DNA of 64,000 nt from Ruminococcus_G sp964621905 (lineage in GTDB: Bacteria; Bacillota; Clostridia; Lachnospirales; Lachnospiraceae), in contig CAZUNG010000005.1 of the NCBI GenBank assembly GCA_964621905.1, forward strand, positions 1 to 64,000, read 5' to 3'. The position numbers and the translations under genes are program-made. Position 1 is the stretch's first letter. Each line of letters begins with the position of its first letter. Below are positions 53,782-63,362 of the stretch, piece after piece. The notes beneath the pieces were generated by a model. The model was not told where the DNA came from. It worked only from the letters and a program-made list of their open reading frames with translations, and searched no databases.

Positions 53782-55551
53782 ATGGATTTATTTGATGTGT
53801 TGACAATGGTCGGGGGGCTTGCACTATTCCTGTATGGAATGTCCCTTCTGGGGGACGGTCTTTCAAAAGCGTCGGGCGGAAGAATGGAAAAGATTCTGGA
53901 AAAACTGACTTCAAATCCGATTAAGGCCGTACTGCTCGGCGCGGGTGTTACAGCGGTTATTCAGTCGTCATCTGCGACAACGGTAATGGTTGTCGGATTT
54001 GTAAACTCCGGGATTATGAAACTTTCACAGGCGGTCGGAATTATCATGGGTGCCAATATCGGTACGACGGTTACATCCTGGATCCTGAGTCTTACGGGAA
54101 TTGAAAGCGGTAATTTTTTCATTCAGCTGTTAAAGCCAACTTCATTTTCGCCTATCCTGGCGGTCATTGGCGTGGCTATTTTCATGTTTTCAAAAAGTGA
54201 GAAGAAAAAAAATGTTGCAATGATTCTGGTAGGATTTGCAATTTTAATGTTTGGAATGGACACAATGAGTTCGGCTGTTAAACCGCTTGCAAACGTTCCT
54301 GAATTTACCAATATCCTGCTGATGTTCTCAAATCCGATCTTAGGTGTTATCGCAGGGGCAGTTCTGACTGCGGTTATTCAAAGTTCATCGGCGTCGATTG
54401 GTATTCTGCAGGCGTTGTGTGTGACGGGATCAGTGACATACGGTGCCGCTCTTCCTATTATTATGGGCCAGAATATCGGAACCTGTGTGACGGCAATGAT
54501 TTCAAGTATCGGAGCGAATAAAAATGCAAGAAGGGCAGCCCTTGTGCATCTTTACTTTAATATCATCGGTACCATAATCTTTATGGCTGTATTTTATATT
54601 CTGAACGGCATCGTAGGTTTCACATTCCTTGGGGATGCCGCAAGCCCAGCGGGTATCGCTGTGATTCACAGTATTTTCAATATCTCTGCAACAGCTGTCC
54701 TGCTGCCATTTTCAAAGGGGCTGGAGAAGCTGGCTTACCTTACGATCAAGGCGGACGAAAAGACGGAGCTGCCGGCGGAGGAGACGGCAGATCTTCAGTT
54801 TCTGGACACCAGATTTCTGGACCAGCCGGCATTCGCGATTGGTCAGTGTAAAACAGTTGCCATTCATATGGCAGAAATGGCACAGAAAGGCCTTTACACA
54901 GCAATGACTTTGATCAATAATTATCAAAAGGAAAAAGCAGATATGGTTGTGGCACTGGAAAATAACGTAGACCACTATGAAGATCAGCTTGGAACCTATC
55001 TCGTGAAACTCAGCAGCCGGGATTTATCCCAGAAAGACAGTCATACGCTGTCGCTTCTTCTGCATTCGATCGGTGATTTTGAGAGGATTTCAGATCATGC
55101 AGTCAATATTATGGAAGGTGCAAAGGAGATGCACGAGAAAGAACTGTTCTTTTCGGAGAAAGCGGAACGCGAACTGAATATCTATATGAATGCTGTATGT
55201 GAGATTGTTGACACTGCAGTCAAGGTGTTCAAGGATGAAGATCTTGAGCTGGCGGAAAAAATTGAACCGCTTGAGGAAGTCATCGACGGCATGCAGGAGG
55301 AACTGAAAAAGCGTCATGTCAGACGTCTCAGAAAAGGTACCTGCACGATTGAAATGGGATTTGTCCTTGCGGATCTCACAACGAATTATGAACGTGTGGC
55401 GGATCACTGTTCCAATATCGCGGTCTGTCTTCTGGAGCTTAAGGACGATGAGATGGGGGTACATGGGTATCTGGATGTACTGCGTCAGTCGGAAGATGAG
55501 AATTTCAAGAAACAGGTTATAGAATTTGCAAAAAAATATGCATTGCCGTAA
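53782..55551 (+). CDS. Na/Pi cotransporter family protein with PhoU-like tail
   Basis: Sodium-phosphate symporter-like protein of 589 residues. The membrane part (about 1-310) holds the two inverted QSSSATT / QSSSASI repeats (residues 55 and 201) that bind substrate in this family. The C-terminal half (about 340-560) is a helical PhoU-like domain (ERISDHAVNI, ERVADHCSNI). It imports, or may export, phosphate. AAGGAG ribosome site. Followed by a PhoB-PhoR-like pair, which supports a phosphate role. Confidence 0.92.
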   Translation: MDLFDVLTMVGGLALFLYGMSLLGDGLSKASGGRMEKILEKLTSNPIKAVLLGAGVTAVIQSSSATTVMVVGFVNSGIMKLSQAVGIIMGANIGTTVTSWILSLTGIESGNFFIQLLKPTSFSPILAVIGVAIFMFSKSEKKKNVAMILVGFAILMFGMDTMSSAVKPLANVPEFTNILLMFSNPILGVIAGAVLTAVIQSSSASIGILQALCVTGSVTYGAALPIIMGQNIGTCVTAMISSIGANKNARRAALVHLYFNIIGTIIFMAVFYILNGIVGFTFLGDAASPAGIAVIHSIFNISATAVLLPFSKGLEKLAYLTIKADEKTELPAEETADLQFLDTRFLDQPAFAIGQCKTVAIHMAEMAQKGLYTAMTLINNYQKEKADMVVALENNVDHYEDQLGTYLVKLSSRDLSQKDSHTLSLLLHSIGDFERISDHAVNIMEGAKEMHEKELFFSEKAERELNIYMNAVCEIVDTAVKVFKDEDLELAEKIEPLEEVIDGMQEELKKRHVRRLRKGTCTIEMGFVLADLTTNYERVADHCSNIAVCLLELKDDEMGVHGYLDVLRQSEDENFKKQVIEFAKKYALP

Positions 55552-55578
55552 AATACAGAAAAAGAACGGAGGTAAGAA

Positions 55579-56256
55579 ATGGCAGCAATCTATATTGTAG
55601 AAGATGATCAGAATATCCGGGAGATTGAGACGTTTGCCCTCAGAAATGTCGGATATGACGTGGAGGACTTTGACTGTGCAAAGACCTTCTTTGAACGGCT
55701 GCAGCACAGAACCCCGACATTGATGATACTCGATATTATGCTGCCGGATGAAGACGGTCTTACGATTCTTAAGAAGCTGCGTTCGAGGTCTGAGACCAGA
55801 AAAGTCCCCATTATCATGGTGACAGCCAAAACGATGGAAATCGATAAGGTCAAGGGGCTGGATATGGGCGCTGATGATTATATGACAAAGCCGTTTGGCG
55901 TTATGGAGCTGATATCAAGGGTCAAGGCACTGCTGCGCCGGAGTATGGATGTAGAAGAAGAAAAATTTCTTTCGATGGGCAGTCTGTTTCTGGATAATGA
56001 ACGCCGTATGGTGTTCGTGGAAGACGAACCGTGTGATCTGACATATAAAGAGTATGAGCTCTTAAAGCTGCTGCTGCATAATGCCGGAATTGTAACCCCG
56101 AGAGACACGATTTTGGACCGGGTATGGGGGACGGATTTTGAGGGAGAGTCCAGAACTCTGGACATGCATATTAAAACATTGCGCCAGAAACTGAAAACCG
56201 CCGGAAAGTTCATCAAGACAGTGAGAAATGTCGGATACATTATGAGCAACGAGTGA
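55579..56256 (+). CDS. PhoB/OmpR-family response regulator
   Basis: DNA-binding response regulator of 225 residues. Receiver: VEDD, phospho-acceptor Asp in LMILDIMLPDEDG, and TKPFG switch Lys. C-terminal winged helix from about 130 (LTYKEYELLKLLLHN ... RTLDMHIKTLRQKL). Paired with the kinase that overlaps its 3' end, and probably controls phosphate uptake through the Pho-box-like repeats upstream of the cotransporter. Confidence 0.93.
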   Translation: MAAIYIVEDDQNIREIETFALRNVGYDVEDFDCAKTFFERLQHRTPTLMILDIMLPDEDGLTILKKLRSRSETRKVPIIMVTAKTMEIDKVKGLDMGADDYMTKPFGVMELISRVKALLRRSMDVEEEKFLSMGSLFLDNERRMVFVEDEPCDLTYKEYELLKLLLHNAGIVTPRDTILDRVWGTDFEGESRTLDMHIKTLRQKLKTAGKFIKTVRNVGYIMSNE

Positions 56257-56267
56257 GGGAGCAGACT

Positions 56268-57617
56268 TTGAAAAAGAAGATTCATATCCAGTTTATCGGC
56301 ATTGCCGCCATTGCAGTCATAGCGACGCTGCTTTTATCGGTTGCAGTGTTTTATGATCTGTTTCAGAAACAGGTGCTTGAAGATTTGAAATCTTACGCGA
56401 ATGTTCTGGAAGGAATCATGACACAGCGGGACATTGATAAGGAAGAGGTTGCGTATGAGATCAGCGATATGCGCGTGACGCTGATCAATTCGGACGGAAG
56501 TGTGGAGTTCGACAGCAACGCGGATACATTTGCAATGGAAAACCATGCAGGAAGACCGGAAGTCGTTGCGGCATTTAAAGACGGGACGGGTGAAGCGATA
56601 CGTAAATCGGAGACACTTGACAAAAATACCTTTTATTATGCGGTGAAACTGCAGAGCGGTCAGGTTCTTCGGGTTGCCAAGGAGGCGGGGAGCATCTGGA
56701 GTATTTTCTGGAGTGCACTGCCTGTGATCGCTATCATTGCACTGCTGATCCTTGCGATCTGTGTTGTTCTTGCGCGTGTTTTGACGAGAAGTCTGGTCGA
56801 GCCGATTGAACAGATGGCGGGTGACATCGAAAATATGGACGAGATCAAAACGTATCCGGAGCTGACACCTTTTATCACCATGATACATAGTCAACACAAA
56901 GATATCATGAAAAACGCAAAGATGCGGCAGGAGTTTACGGCAAATGTTTCGCATGAGCTGAAGACACCGCTCACATCTATCTCGGGATACTCGGAGCTGA
57001 TCGAGACGGGGATGGCATCGGAGGAAGATGTAAGGCGTTTTGCCAGAGAGATTCACCGTAACTCATCACGGCTTCTGACATTGATTAATGATATCATCCG
57101 GCTGTCAGAGCTGGATGTCGAAGATATGAATGTTGCATATACCATGGTAAATCTCTATCAGCTGGCCGAGGCGTGCATTGATATGCTTCAGCTCACTGCA
57201 GAGCAGCATGATGTCACGCTGAAACTGGAAGGCGGACCGTGTACGATCTGTGCCAACCGTCAGATGCTGGATGAACTGATCTATAATCTGTGCGACAACG
57301 CGATCCGCTATAACAATCCCGGCGGCAGTGTGGTTGTCAGCCTGAAAAAAGGCAAAGAAGAAACCATGCTTTCCGTGAAAGATACGGGTATCGGGATTCC
57401 GATACAGCATCAGGAGCGTGTCTTTGAGCGGTTTTACCGTGTGGATAAAAGCCGTTCAAAATCTACCGGAGGAACCGGACTCGGGCTTGCCATTGTCAAG
57501 CATATTGTGGCACAGCATCATGCAAGGATGGAGTTGGACAGCGAATATGGAGCGGGCACTGAGATCCGTGTGTATTTTCCGAATAAGCAGGATCCAAACT
57601 GGAAAAAAGTGATATAG
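56268..57617 (+). CDS. PhoR-like sensor histidine kinase
   Basis: Membrane kinase of about 450 residues: helix one (about 10-30), an extracytoplasmic region, helix two (about 150-172), a HAMP-like linker, the phospho-acceptor helix FTANVSHELKTPLTS and an ATPase domain with NLCDNAIRYNN, DTGIGIP and GTGLGLAIV. TTG 56268 is preferred because GAGGGAG lies upstream; a GTG at 56253 overlapping the regulator stop is possible. Partner of the PhoB-like protein. Confidence 0.92.
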   Translation: MKKKIHIQFIGIAAIAVIATLLLSVAVFYDLFQKQVLEDLKSYANVLEGIMTQRDIDKEEVAYEISDMRVTLINSDGSVEFDSNADTFAMENHAGRPEVVAAFKDGTGEAIRKSETLDKNTFYYAVKLQSGQVLRVAKEAGSIWSIFWSALPVIAIIALLILAICVVLARVLTRSLVEPIEQMAGDIENMDEIKTYPELTPFITMIHSQHKDIMKNAKMRQEFTANVSHELKTPLTSISGYSELIETGMASEEDVRRFAREIHRNSSRLLTLINDIIRLSELDVEDMNVAYTMVNLYQLAEACIDMLQLTAEQHDVTLKLEGGPCTICANRQMLDELIYNLCDNAIRYNNPGGSVVVSLKKGKEETMLSVKDTGIGIPIQHQERVFERFYRVDKSRSKSTGGTGLGLAIVKHIVAQHHARMELDSEYGAGTEIRVYFPNKQDPNWKKVI

Positions 57618-57634
57618 AACATAAAAGATCGAGG

Positions 57635-57682
57635 AAGATCAGGGAAGAAATCCGTGAAGTGGAATTCTTTCCTGATCTTTTT
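57635..57682 (+). terminator. Terminator of the phosphate operon
   Basis: Nineteen-base stem (57635-57653 with 57661-57679), near perfect, then TTT. Confidence 0.85.
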
Positions 57683-57795
57683 GATTCCAGATCTGAAATA
57701 ATGTTGTCAAATCTTGTATTTTACGAAAGGAATGATAATATAAAAGAAGAAATTGCCGGGTATATGGATCAGACTGCTGATGTGAGGATATAACA

Positions 57796-57854
57796 AATGC
57801 GCCCCCTTAAGACTGTTATTACCATAGATAAGATACGGTCTTAAGGGGGCATTT
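57796..57854 (-). terminator. Terminator of the polysaccharide deacetylase gene
   Basis: Long perfect arms AATGCGCCCCCTTAAGAC-type (57796-57813 and 57838-57854) immediately after the minus-strand stop. Confidence 0.8.
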
Positions 57855-57858
57855 CTGA

Positions 57859-59355
57859 TTATCTGAAAGATGAATATGCCTTGCCGCGTTCCAGCTTCAC
57901 ACCGTTGGCCTCAGCCAGTTCGCTGACAGTCACGAGATCATATCCAAGTGATCTGAGCGTTGGAATCAGCACTTCAGCTGCTTCCACAGAAGGTTTGTGG
58001 ATATCATGCATCAGGACGATATCTCCGGCCTGTACGCTGTTAAGTACTGTCTCTACCGTTGTCTGTACATCTTTTGTTTTCCAGTCAAGGGTATCAAGAG
58101 ACCACAGAATTACAGGCTGATTGACTGTCTTCAGAGTTTCTTCGTCATAATTGCCGCCGGGCGGACGTACCACCCAGGGATTTTTCCCGATCACTGTCTT
58201 GATCGTTTTGTTTGTTGAAGTGATCTGATTTTTTGCGTCCTTTTTCTCCAGCGAAGTCAGCGAGGAGTGGTCGTAGGAGTGGTTCCCGACCTGGCATTTC
58301 ATATCGTACATCCGTTTGACGGTGTCTTTGTAATTGTCTACCTGATTGCCGAGCAGGAAAAAGGTAGCGGAGGCATCATTCGCACTCAGGCAGTCGAGCA
58401 GCCGGTCTGTATATGCTCCGGGACCGTCGTCAAACGTAAGGGCAATCTTTGTTCCGGCGGGAACTTTTCCCGCGCCCGGATTGTAACGGCCGCTGCTGTT
58501 AAAGTAGTAGGCTTTCTGTCCGTCCACCAGCCACCCCGTGCGCATCTTTCCGTCACCGTTCAGGTAGTACGTGCCGTCTGCCAGTTCCAGCCATCCGGTC
58601 TGCATATCGCCGTCTGTGCTGAAGTAATACCAGGTACCGCCCGAATCCAGCCATCCGGTCTTCATGGAACCGGTTTCTTCAAAAAAGTAAGTTTTGTCAT
58701 TGATCGTCTGCCATCCGTTCACCATGGCCCCGTCGCTTCCGAGGTAGTACCATACATCACTGTCTTTCAGCCATCCGGTCTGCATGATTCCTTCTTCGTT
58801 CAAAAAATAATATTTGTCATTATCAATCAGCCATCCGGTGTGGCGTGTACCATCTTCATCGATATAATAATACTGGTCATCGGTCAAAATCCATCCGGTC
58901 GAGAGACTTCCGCTGTCATCAAAATGATATTTGGTTCCGTCGACGGTGTACCAGCCGGTCACCATGGCGCCGTTTTCATCCAGATAATAGTGTTTGCCCT
59001 GATCCTTAAGCCATCCGGTTTCACGCTCGCCGGCATAGTCGAGATAGTACCAGGTGTCACTCTGTTCGATCCATCCGGTTTTCATATACCCGTCTTTGTC
59101 AAAAAAGTAAGTTTTTCCATCGATAGAAAACCAGGTATCTTTGATGGGTTCCCCTGTAGTTTCGATATACTGCCAGCCTTTTTCGTCGAGTTCCCAGTGG
59201 GAGAGCGGCTCATCTGAATCTTCAGACGGAGTGGGTTCCCATTTGGCGAGAGCAATCTCCTCCTGCACGTATGCCATAATCTGCTGTCCAAAAAGCAGAC
59301 AGGTTATGATAAACAGAATTCCGATAAAAATGGCTGTTATCTTCAGCTTTTTCAT
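57859..59355 (-). CDS. Wall-bound polysaccharide deacetylase with choline-binding-type repeats
   Basis: Exported protein of 498 residues. An N-terminal membrane anchor/signal (about 7-28) is followed by eleven 20-residue repeats (residues 81-300, TGW at the same place in most units) of the choline-binding/glucan-binding class. The NodB-type deacetylase domain runs from about 303: TFDDGP (307-312), HSYDH zinc motif, RPPGG and LMHDIH are intact. It should remove acetyl groups from peptidoglycan or another wall glycan, with the repeats holding it at the surface. AAGGGGAG precedes the ATG. Alone on its transcript. Confidence 0.92.
   Translation of the reverse strand: MKKLKITAIFIGILFIITCLLFGQQIMAYVQEEIALAKWEPTPSEDSDEPLSHWELDEKGWQYIETTGEPIKDTWFSIDGKTYFFDKDGYMKTGWIEQSDTWYYLDYAGERETGWLKDQGKHYYLDENGAMVTGWYTVDGTKYHFDDSGSLSTGWILTDDQYYYIDEDGTRHTGWLIDNDKYYFLNEEGIMQTGWLKDSDVWYYLGSDGAMVNGWQTINDKTYFFEETGSMKTGWLDSGGTWYYFSTDGDMQTGWLELADGTYYLNGDGKMRTGWLVDGQKAYYFNSSGRYNPGAGKVPAGTKIALTFDDGPGAYTDRLLDCLSANDASATFFLLGNQVDNYKDTVKRMYDMKCQVGNHSYDHSSLTSLEKKDAKNQITSTNKTIKTVIGKNPWVVRPPGGNYDEETLKTVNQPVILWSLDTLDWKTKDVQTTVETVLNSVQAGDIVLMHDIHKPSVEAAEVLIPTLRSLGYDLVTVSELAEANGVKLERGKAYSSFR
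58456..59115 (-). repeat. Eleven tandem 60-bp coding repeats
   Basis: In-frame 60-base units encode residues 81-300 of the deacetylase. The CCATCCGGT string (plus strand) recurs in most units. Units differ at many positions, so they are old; the eleventh is degenerate. Confidence 0.85.
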
Positions 59356-59443
59356 AAAAAACTCCCCTTATTTGTATTTTCCCATGCTACTATGATAAGC
59401 GGATTCGACATAATTTGCAAGAAAAAATCCAGATGGAAGAATA

Positions 59444-60064
59444 TTACAAGTGCTGGTAATAAAAAACTGCCAGCTGTGTCCGGTCCCGAAGATTTAGTTT
59501 TTCCAGTATCAGACTGAGATAATTTCTTACGGTGCCTTCACTCAGAAACAGGTACTTGGCAATCTCTTTGTTACTCTTTCCGTCAGCCACCAGTCTTATG
59601 ATCTCATACTCACGGCTGCTGATATGATAAGCGCCATAGTCGAAGTTTGAAGAAGTTTGGAGAAGATCCGGGATCTTGGCGGTGATCGTGTCACCGAACA
59701 CCGTCTGTCCGGTACAGACTGCCTTTATAGCGGGGATGATGCTCTGGTAATCCTGTTTCAGAAGATAACCTTTCACCCCGGCGTTTAGGGCTCTGACAAT
59801 ATATTCCTCGTCGGAAAATGTGGTCAGCAGCAGAATCTTGGCTTCAGGATGCCGGGACAGAATCTGTTTAGCGCCGTCCAGACCATCTGTTTTCTGCATA
59901 CGGATATCCATCAGAAGAACATCCGGGCAAAATGCTTCGTAGAGAGGAACCGCTTCGGCGCCGTCAGTTCCGGTAGCAGTGACTGTTATCTCAGGGTCAG
60001 TCTCCAGAATGTTCTTTAGAGCGCCGGAGACAAGACAGTCATCATCGATGATCACAATATTCAT
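59444..60064 (-). CDS. LuxR/NarL-family response regulator
   Basis: DNA-binding response regulator of 206 residues. Receiver domain: IDDD, phospho-acceptor Asp in LLMDIRMQKTDG, LTTFSD and Lys in YLLKQD. C-terminal LuxR helix-turn-helix: REYEIIRLVADGKSNKEIAKYLFLSEGTV. Start codon overlaps the kinase stop (ATGA). The likely target is the divergent ABC exporter operon. Confidence 0.93.
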   Translation of the reverse strand: MNIVIIDDDCLVSGALKNILETDPEITVTATGTDGAEAVPLYEAFCPDVLLMDIRMQKTDGLDGAKQILSRHPEAKILLLTTFSDEEYIVRALNAGVKGYLLKQDYQSIIPAIKAVCTGQTVFGDTITAKIPDLLQTSSNFDYGAYHISSREYEIIRLVADGKSNKEIAKYLFLSEGTVRNYLSLILEKLNLRDRTQLAVFYYQHL

Positions 60065-61140
60065 CGCATTACCCTCCTTTCCGTTTCTCTGGGGACCGTG
60101 ATGAAAATACGGAACCCATGATCATTGTTAAACTGTATATTGCCGTTTAGGCTTCGGATCCGGTCTTTCATGTTAATAAGGCCAATGCCGGAACTCGTCA
60201 GTGATTTCCCCGGATTTCCGTTGTCTTCGATCAGAAGCTGATACAATGCCGGGTGCTCGCGCATTATAATATGGACGGAGGATGCATTGCTGTGTTTCAT
60301 GATATTGGACAGTGCCTCCTTTAAAATCGAAATAAAACCGTATTTGATATCTCTGGGAACGGCAGATGTGATATCGTAGTCGAGTTTGACCGGACAGAAC
60401 GTAAATTCTGCGATCAGGTTTTTGACGGCTTCTTCCATATTGACGGATTCATCGTGGAGATCATGGACACTGGAGCGGATGTTGTTCATTGCAGAAGAGA
60501 GGGTATCTTCCAGCTGATCCAGGGATGGTATGAGGCAGGGCTCTTTGTTAACTGCCTTTAAAGCGCCGGTCATTAAAATGGAGCGGGTCAGCAGATGGCC
60601 GACATTGTCATGGATTTCACGGGCAATCCGGTTTCGCTCCCGCAGGGTGGCGGCGTAGATTTCATAATCTTGTTTATCGCGCAGCGACTGGTTTTTTTGC
60701 TGCAGAAGCAGATTTAATTCTGTGGTATCATCCCTGGTGCGTCTAAACTGAAGATCCAGGGTCTGGTAAGCGTGATTCAGTGAAAACAAAAGCACAGCGA
60801 TCAGGCATCCAAGCAGGATGAAGAGAAAGAGGACCGCCTGTCCGGGAATGCAGTACCGGAGCAGAGAAAGTATACAAAAAGCTGCGGCAGGGAAGTGCCG
60901 GGAAGCGGCTAAAGCATAAGTGACGGCCGGCAAAAACAACAACAGCTGCGGCAGAAAAAAGGAAGCGGCAGCGTAAGCCAGAAGAATCGCCAGACGGTAT
61001 GTTTTTTCCATGAAGGAGCAGGAGCAGACAACGGAGATGCTGATCAAAAAAGACAGTATGAAAGCAGGCGTAATATCGGTAAACTGTATCGCAAACAGAC
61101 TGTATACAAATAACAGAAACGTACTGGCAATTGATCTCAT
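60061..61140 (-). CDS. HisKA_3-type sensor histidine kinase
   Basis: Membrane kinase of 359 residues with about five to six hydrophobic segments in the first 140 residues and almost no extracellular loop, as in intramembrane-sensing LiaS/DesK-like kinases. The phospho-acceptor motif is RNRIAREIHDNVGHLL; the ATPase domain has LKEALSNIMKHSNAS and SSGIGLINMKDR. GGAGGGAGGG precedes the ATG. Pairs with the LuxR-type regulator downstream. Confidence 0.9.
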   Translation of the reverse strand: MRSIASTFLLFVYSLFAIQFTDITPAFILSFLISISVVCSCSFMEKTYRLAILLAYAAASFFLPQLLLFLPAVTYALAASRHFPAAAFCILSLLRYCIPGQAVLFLFILLGCLIAVLLFSLNHAYQTLDLQFRRTRDDTTELNLLLQQKNQSLRDKQDYEIYAATLRERNRIAREIHDNVGHLLTRSILMTGALKAVNKEPCLIPSLDQLEDTLSSAMNNIRSSVHDLHDESVNMEEAVKNLIAEFTFCPVKLDYDITSAVPRDIKYGFISILKEALSNIMKHSNASSVHIIMREHPALYQLLIEDNGNPGKSLTSSGIGLINMKDRIRSLNGNIQFNNDHGFRIFITVPRETERRVMR

Positions 61141-61215
61141 AAGCCCTCCCTCCTTCTGGTTAGATTATATCTCACGAAAGGGTGATTGGCAACAGCGGGA
61201 GAAATTCATGACATT

Positions 61216-61248
61216 TGTCACATGTTGTTTTGACACAGTTCACTGTGT
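61216..61248. promoter_or_regulatory. Palindromes between the two-component genes and the ABC operon
   Basis: TGTCA (61216-61220) with TGACA (61231-61235), and ACACAG-TTCA-CTGTGT (61233-61248), a perfect six-base-arm palindrome. Candidate sites for the LuxR-type regulator, 55-85 bases before the ABC ATPase gene. Confidence 0.5.
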
Positions 61249-61301
61249 TTGGAATTTGAGATTCTATATACTGGCATTATAAAGGATGACAGGAGGAGTG
61301 T

Positions 61302-62234
61302 ATGATGATTACGATAGAAAATCTGGTGAAACGGTATGGTGACCTGGTGGCACTGGATCATTTAAATCTGGAGATAAAAGAGGGCGAGATCTTTGGCCTG
61401 CTCGGGCCGAACGGGTCCGGCAAAACGACGGCGATCAACTGTATGCTGGCACTTTTAAAATATGATAAGGGGACGATACGGATCCGGGGACAAGAGATGA
61501 GGCCGGACAGTTATGAGATCAAAAAAGAGATCGGCGTTGTGCTGCAGAATGTAGCGGTATTTGAACAGATGACGGTTTACGAAAATATTGATTATTTTTG
61601 CGGACTGTATATCGGAGACAAGACAAAGAGGAAACAGCTGGTAGAGGAGGCCATTGCCTTCGTTGGTCTGGAAGACTTCGTGAAAATGAGACCCAAAAAG
61701 CTTTCCGGAGGACTTTTGCGGCGGCTGAATATTGCCTGCGGCATTGCGCATAAACCAAGGCTGATATTTATGGATGAGCCTACGGTTGCCGTAGACCCGC
61801 AGAGCCGGAATAAGATTCTGGAGGGGATACTGGAACTGAACCGGCAGGGGTCTACGATCATCTATACATCTCACTATATGGAAGAGGTGGAGCAAATCTG
61901 TTCCAGAATTGCCATCATCGACCATGGCAGAGTGCTGGCAACTGGCACCGGGGAATCCTTAAAAAGCATGATAAAAACCGGTGAGACGATCACAATAGAA
62001 TCAGTGATTTTAAATGAAACGCAAACAGAAGAACTGCGGCAGCTCCCGCACGTATTTGACGTACAGTATGCAGATCAGATCCTGAAGATCCGCTGCAGCA
62101 AAGGCAGACACAATCTGATTCGGGTGCTCAATGATCTGCAGGATCAGGATATTGCCTTCGGCAGAGTGTTTTCGGAACTTCCTACATTAAACGATGTATT
62201 TCTTGAAATCACCGGAAAACAGCTTCGGGATTAA
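61302..62234 (+). CDS. ABC-2-type transporter ATPase
   Basis: ATPase of 310 residues from an exporter. Walker A GPNGSGKTT, Q-loop VLQN, signature LSGGLLRRL and Walker B LIFMDEPT are intact; a C-terminal 90-residue extension is typical of CcmA/NatA drug-efflux subunits. AGGAGG lies five bases before the first ATG (61302) and eight before the second (61305), so either may serve. It works with the two permeases downstream, probably exporting a drug, peptide or lipid. Confidence 0.9.
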   Translation: MMITIENLVKRYGDLVALDHLNLEIKEGEIFGLLGPNGSGKTTAINCMLALLKYDKGTIRIRGQEMRPDSYEIKKEIGVVLQNVAVFEQMTVYENIDYFCGLYIGDKTKRKQLVEEAIAFVGLEDFVKMRPKKLSGGLLRRLNIACGIAHKPRLIFMDEPTVAVDPQSRNKILEGILELNRQGSTIIYTSHYMEEVEQICSRIAIIDHGRVLATGTGESLKSMIKTGETITIESVILNETQTEELRQLPHVFDVQYADQILKIRCSKGRHNLIRVLNDLQDQDIAFGRVFSELPTLNDVFLEITGKQLRD

Positions 62235-62246
62235 GGGGGAAAAACA

Positions 62247-63362
62247 ATGCTGCATTTAATGAAATATTTGTTTATACAGACAGTCCGGGCAAAGGAAAAT
62301 ATGTTCTGGGCGCTCATGTTTCCTGTTGTGCTGGGAACATTCTTTTATTTTTCCTTTGGAAGGGGAGATATGGGGGAGAATATGGAACCCATCTCCACTG
62401 CAGTTGTCCGGGAGGAAGAAGCTTCTGTGTTTGAGGCGTTTCTGGATGAAATGGATGGTGACGTCCTGAAGATAAGTGTAATGACAAAGCAGGAGGCACA
62501 GGTAGCTCTTGAGAGCGGAAAAGCTGCGGGGATATTTTATGCCAGAGAAAAACCATCTCTGACGGTTGGTGCATCGGGCATCAGTGAGAGTATCCTAACA
62601 TCACTGCTGGATACTTACCAGAAAAACGCTGCCATGATGGAACAGATCGCGGAAAAGCATCCCGAACGTATGCAGGAGGCGGTTCATTCGCTTGAAGAAT
62701 ACAAGGTGATGACAAAAGAAGTGTCTCCCGGCGGGAAAACATTTGACAATAATATTACGTATTTTCTTGCACTGATTGGCATGGCATGTCTGTTCGGAGC
62801 CTTTCTCGGCCTTCAGTCCATCTATGATATGAAACCGAATCTGTCGGCGCTGGGGGCAAGACAGAGCATCACGCCGACCCACCGTCTGAAGCTGATCCTG
62901 TGTGATATGACAGTGGTGTTCCTGATTCATTACGTCAATATACTGCTGGTCGTAGCGTATCTGAAATTTGTACTGAAAATCAATCTGGGAGACCGGGTGG
63001 GCGGTTTGCTGGGCGTGTGCCTGCTGGGGAGCATGATCGGCGTAGCTTACGGTATTATGATCGGTTGCCTGAAAAAAATTGACAAGGGAGTCAAGATAGG
63101 AATTCTGACCGGAACCAGTCTCCTTTTCAGTTTTCTGGCAGGTATGATGGTTGGCAATATGAAAGATATCATTGAGCACAGCTGTCCTGTGATTAACCGT
63201 CTGAATCCGGCAGCAGTACTCTCCGATGCGTTTTACTGTATGGCGGTATATGATAATCCTGATCGTTTCCTGCGGAATGTGATTACGATGTTGATCATGA
63301 CGGTCCTGTTTGTGACGATCTCATTTCTTGGTATCAGGAGGGAACGGTATGATAGTATTTAA
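62247..63362 (+). CDS. ABC-2-type transporter permease
   Basis: Membrane protein of 371 residues: one N-terminal helix (about 18-38), a large extracytoplasmic domain (about 40-170) and five or six helices in the second half, the ABC2_membrane_3 pattern. AAGGGGGAAA precedes the start. Its end overlaps the next permease by 14 bases, so the two are probably made together as a heterodimer. Confidence 0.88.
   Translation: MLHLMKYLFIQTVRAKENMFWALMFPVVLGTFFYFSFGRGDMGENMEPISTAVVREEEASVFEAFLDEMDGDVLKISVMTKQEAQVALESGKAAGIFYAREKPSLTVGASGISESILTSLLDTYQKNAAMMEQIAEKHPERMQEAVHSLEEYKVMTKEVSPGGKTFDNNITYFLALIGMACLFGAFLGLQSIYDMKPNLSALGARQSITPTHRLKLILCDMTVVFLIHYVNILLVVAYLKFVLKINLGDRVGGLLGVCLLGSMIGVAYGIMIGCLKKIDKGVKIGILTGTSLLFSFLAGMMVGNMKDIIEHSCPVINRLNPAAVLSDAFYCMAVYDNPDRFLRNVITMLIMTVLFVTISFLGIRRERYDSI

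Noticed and set aside
58456..59115. CRISPR-like regular repeats
   Set aside because: The 60-base period is in frame and encodes choline-binding-type protein repeats; no unique spacers or cas genes.
58267..59217. 316-codon plus-strand open frame
   Set aside because: It is the antisense shadow of the repeat region of the polysaccharide deacetylase.
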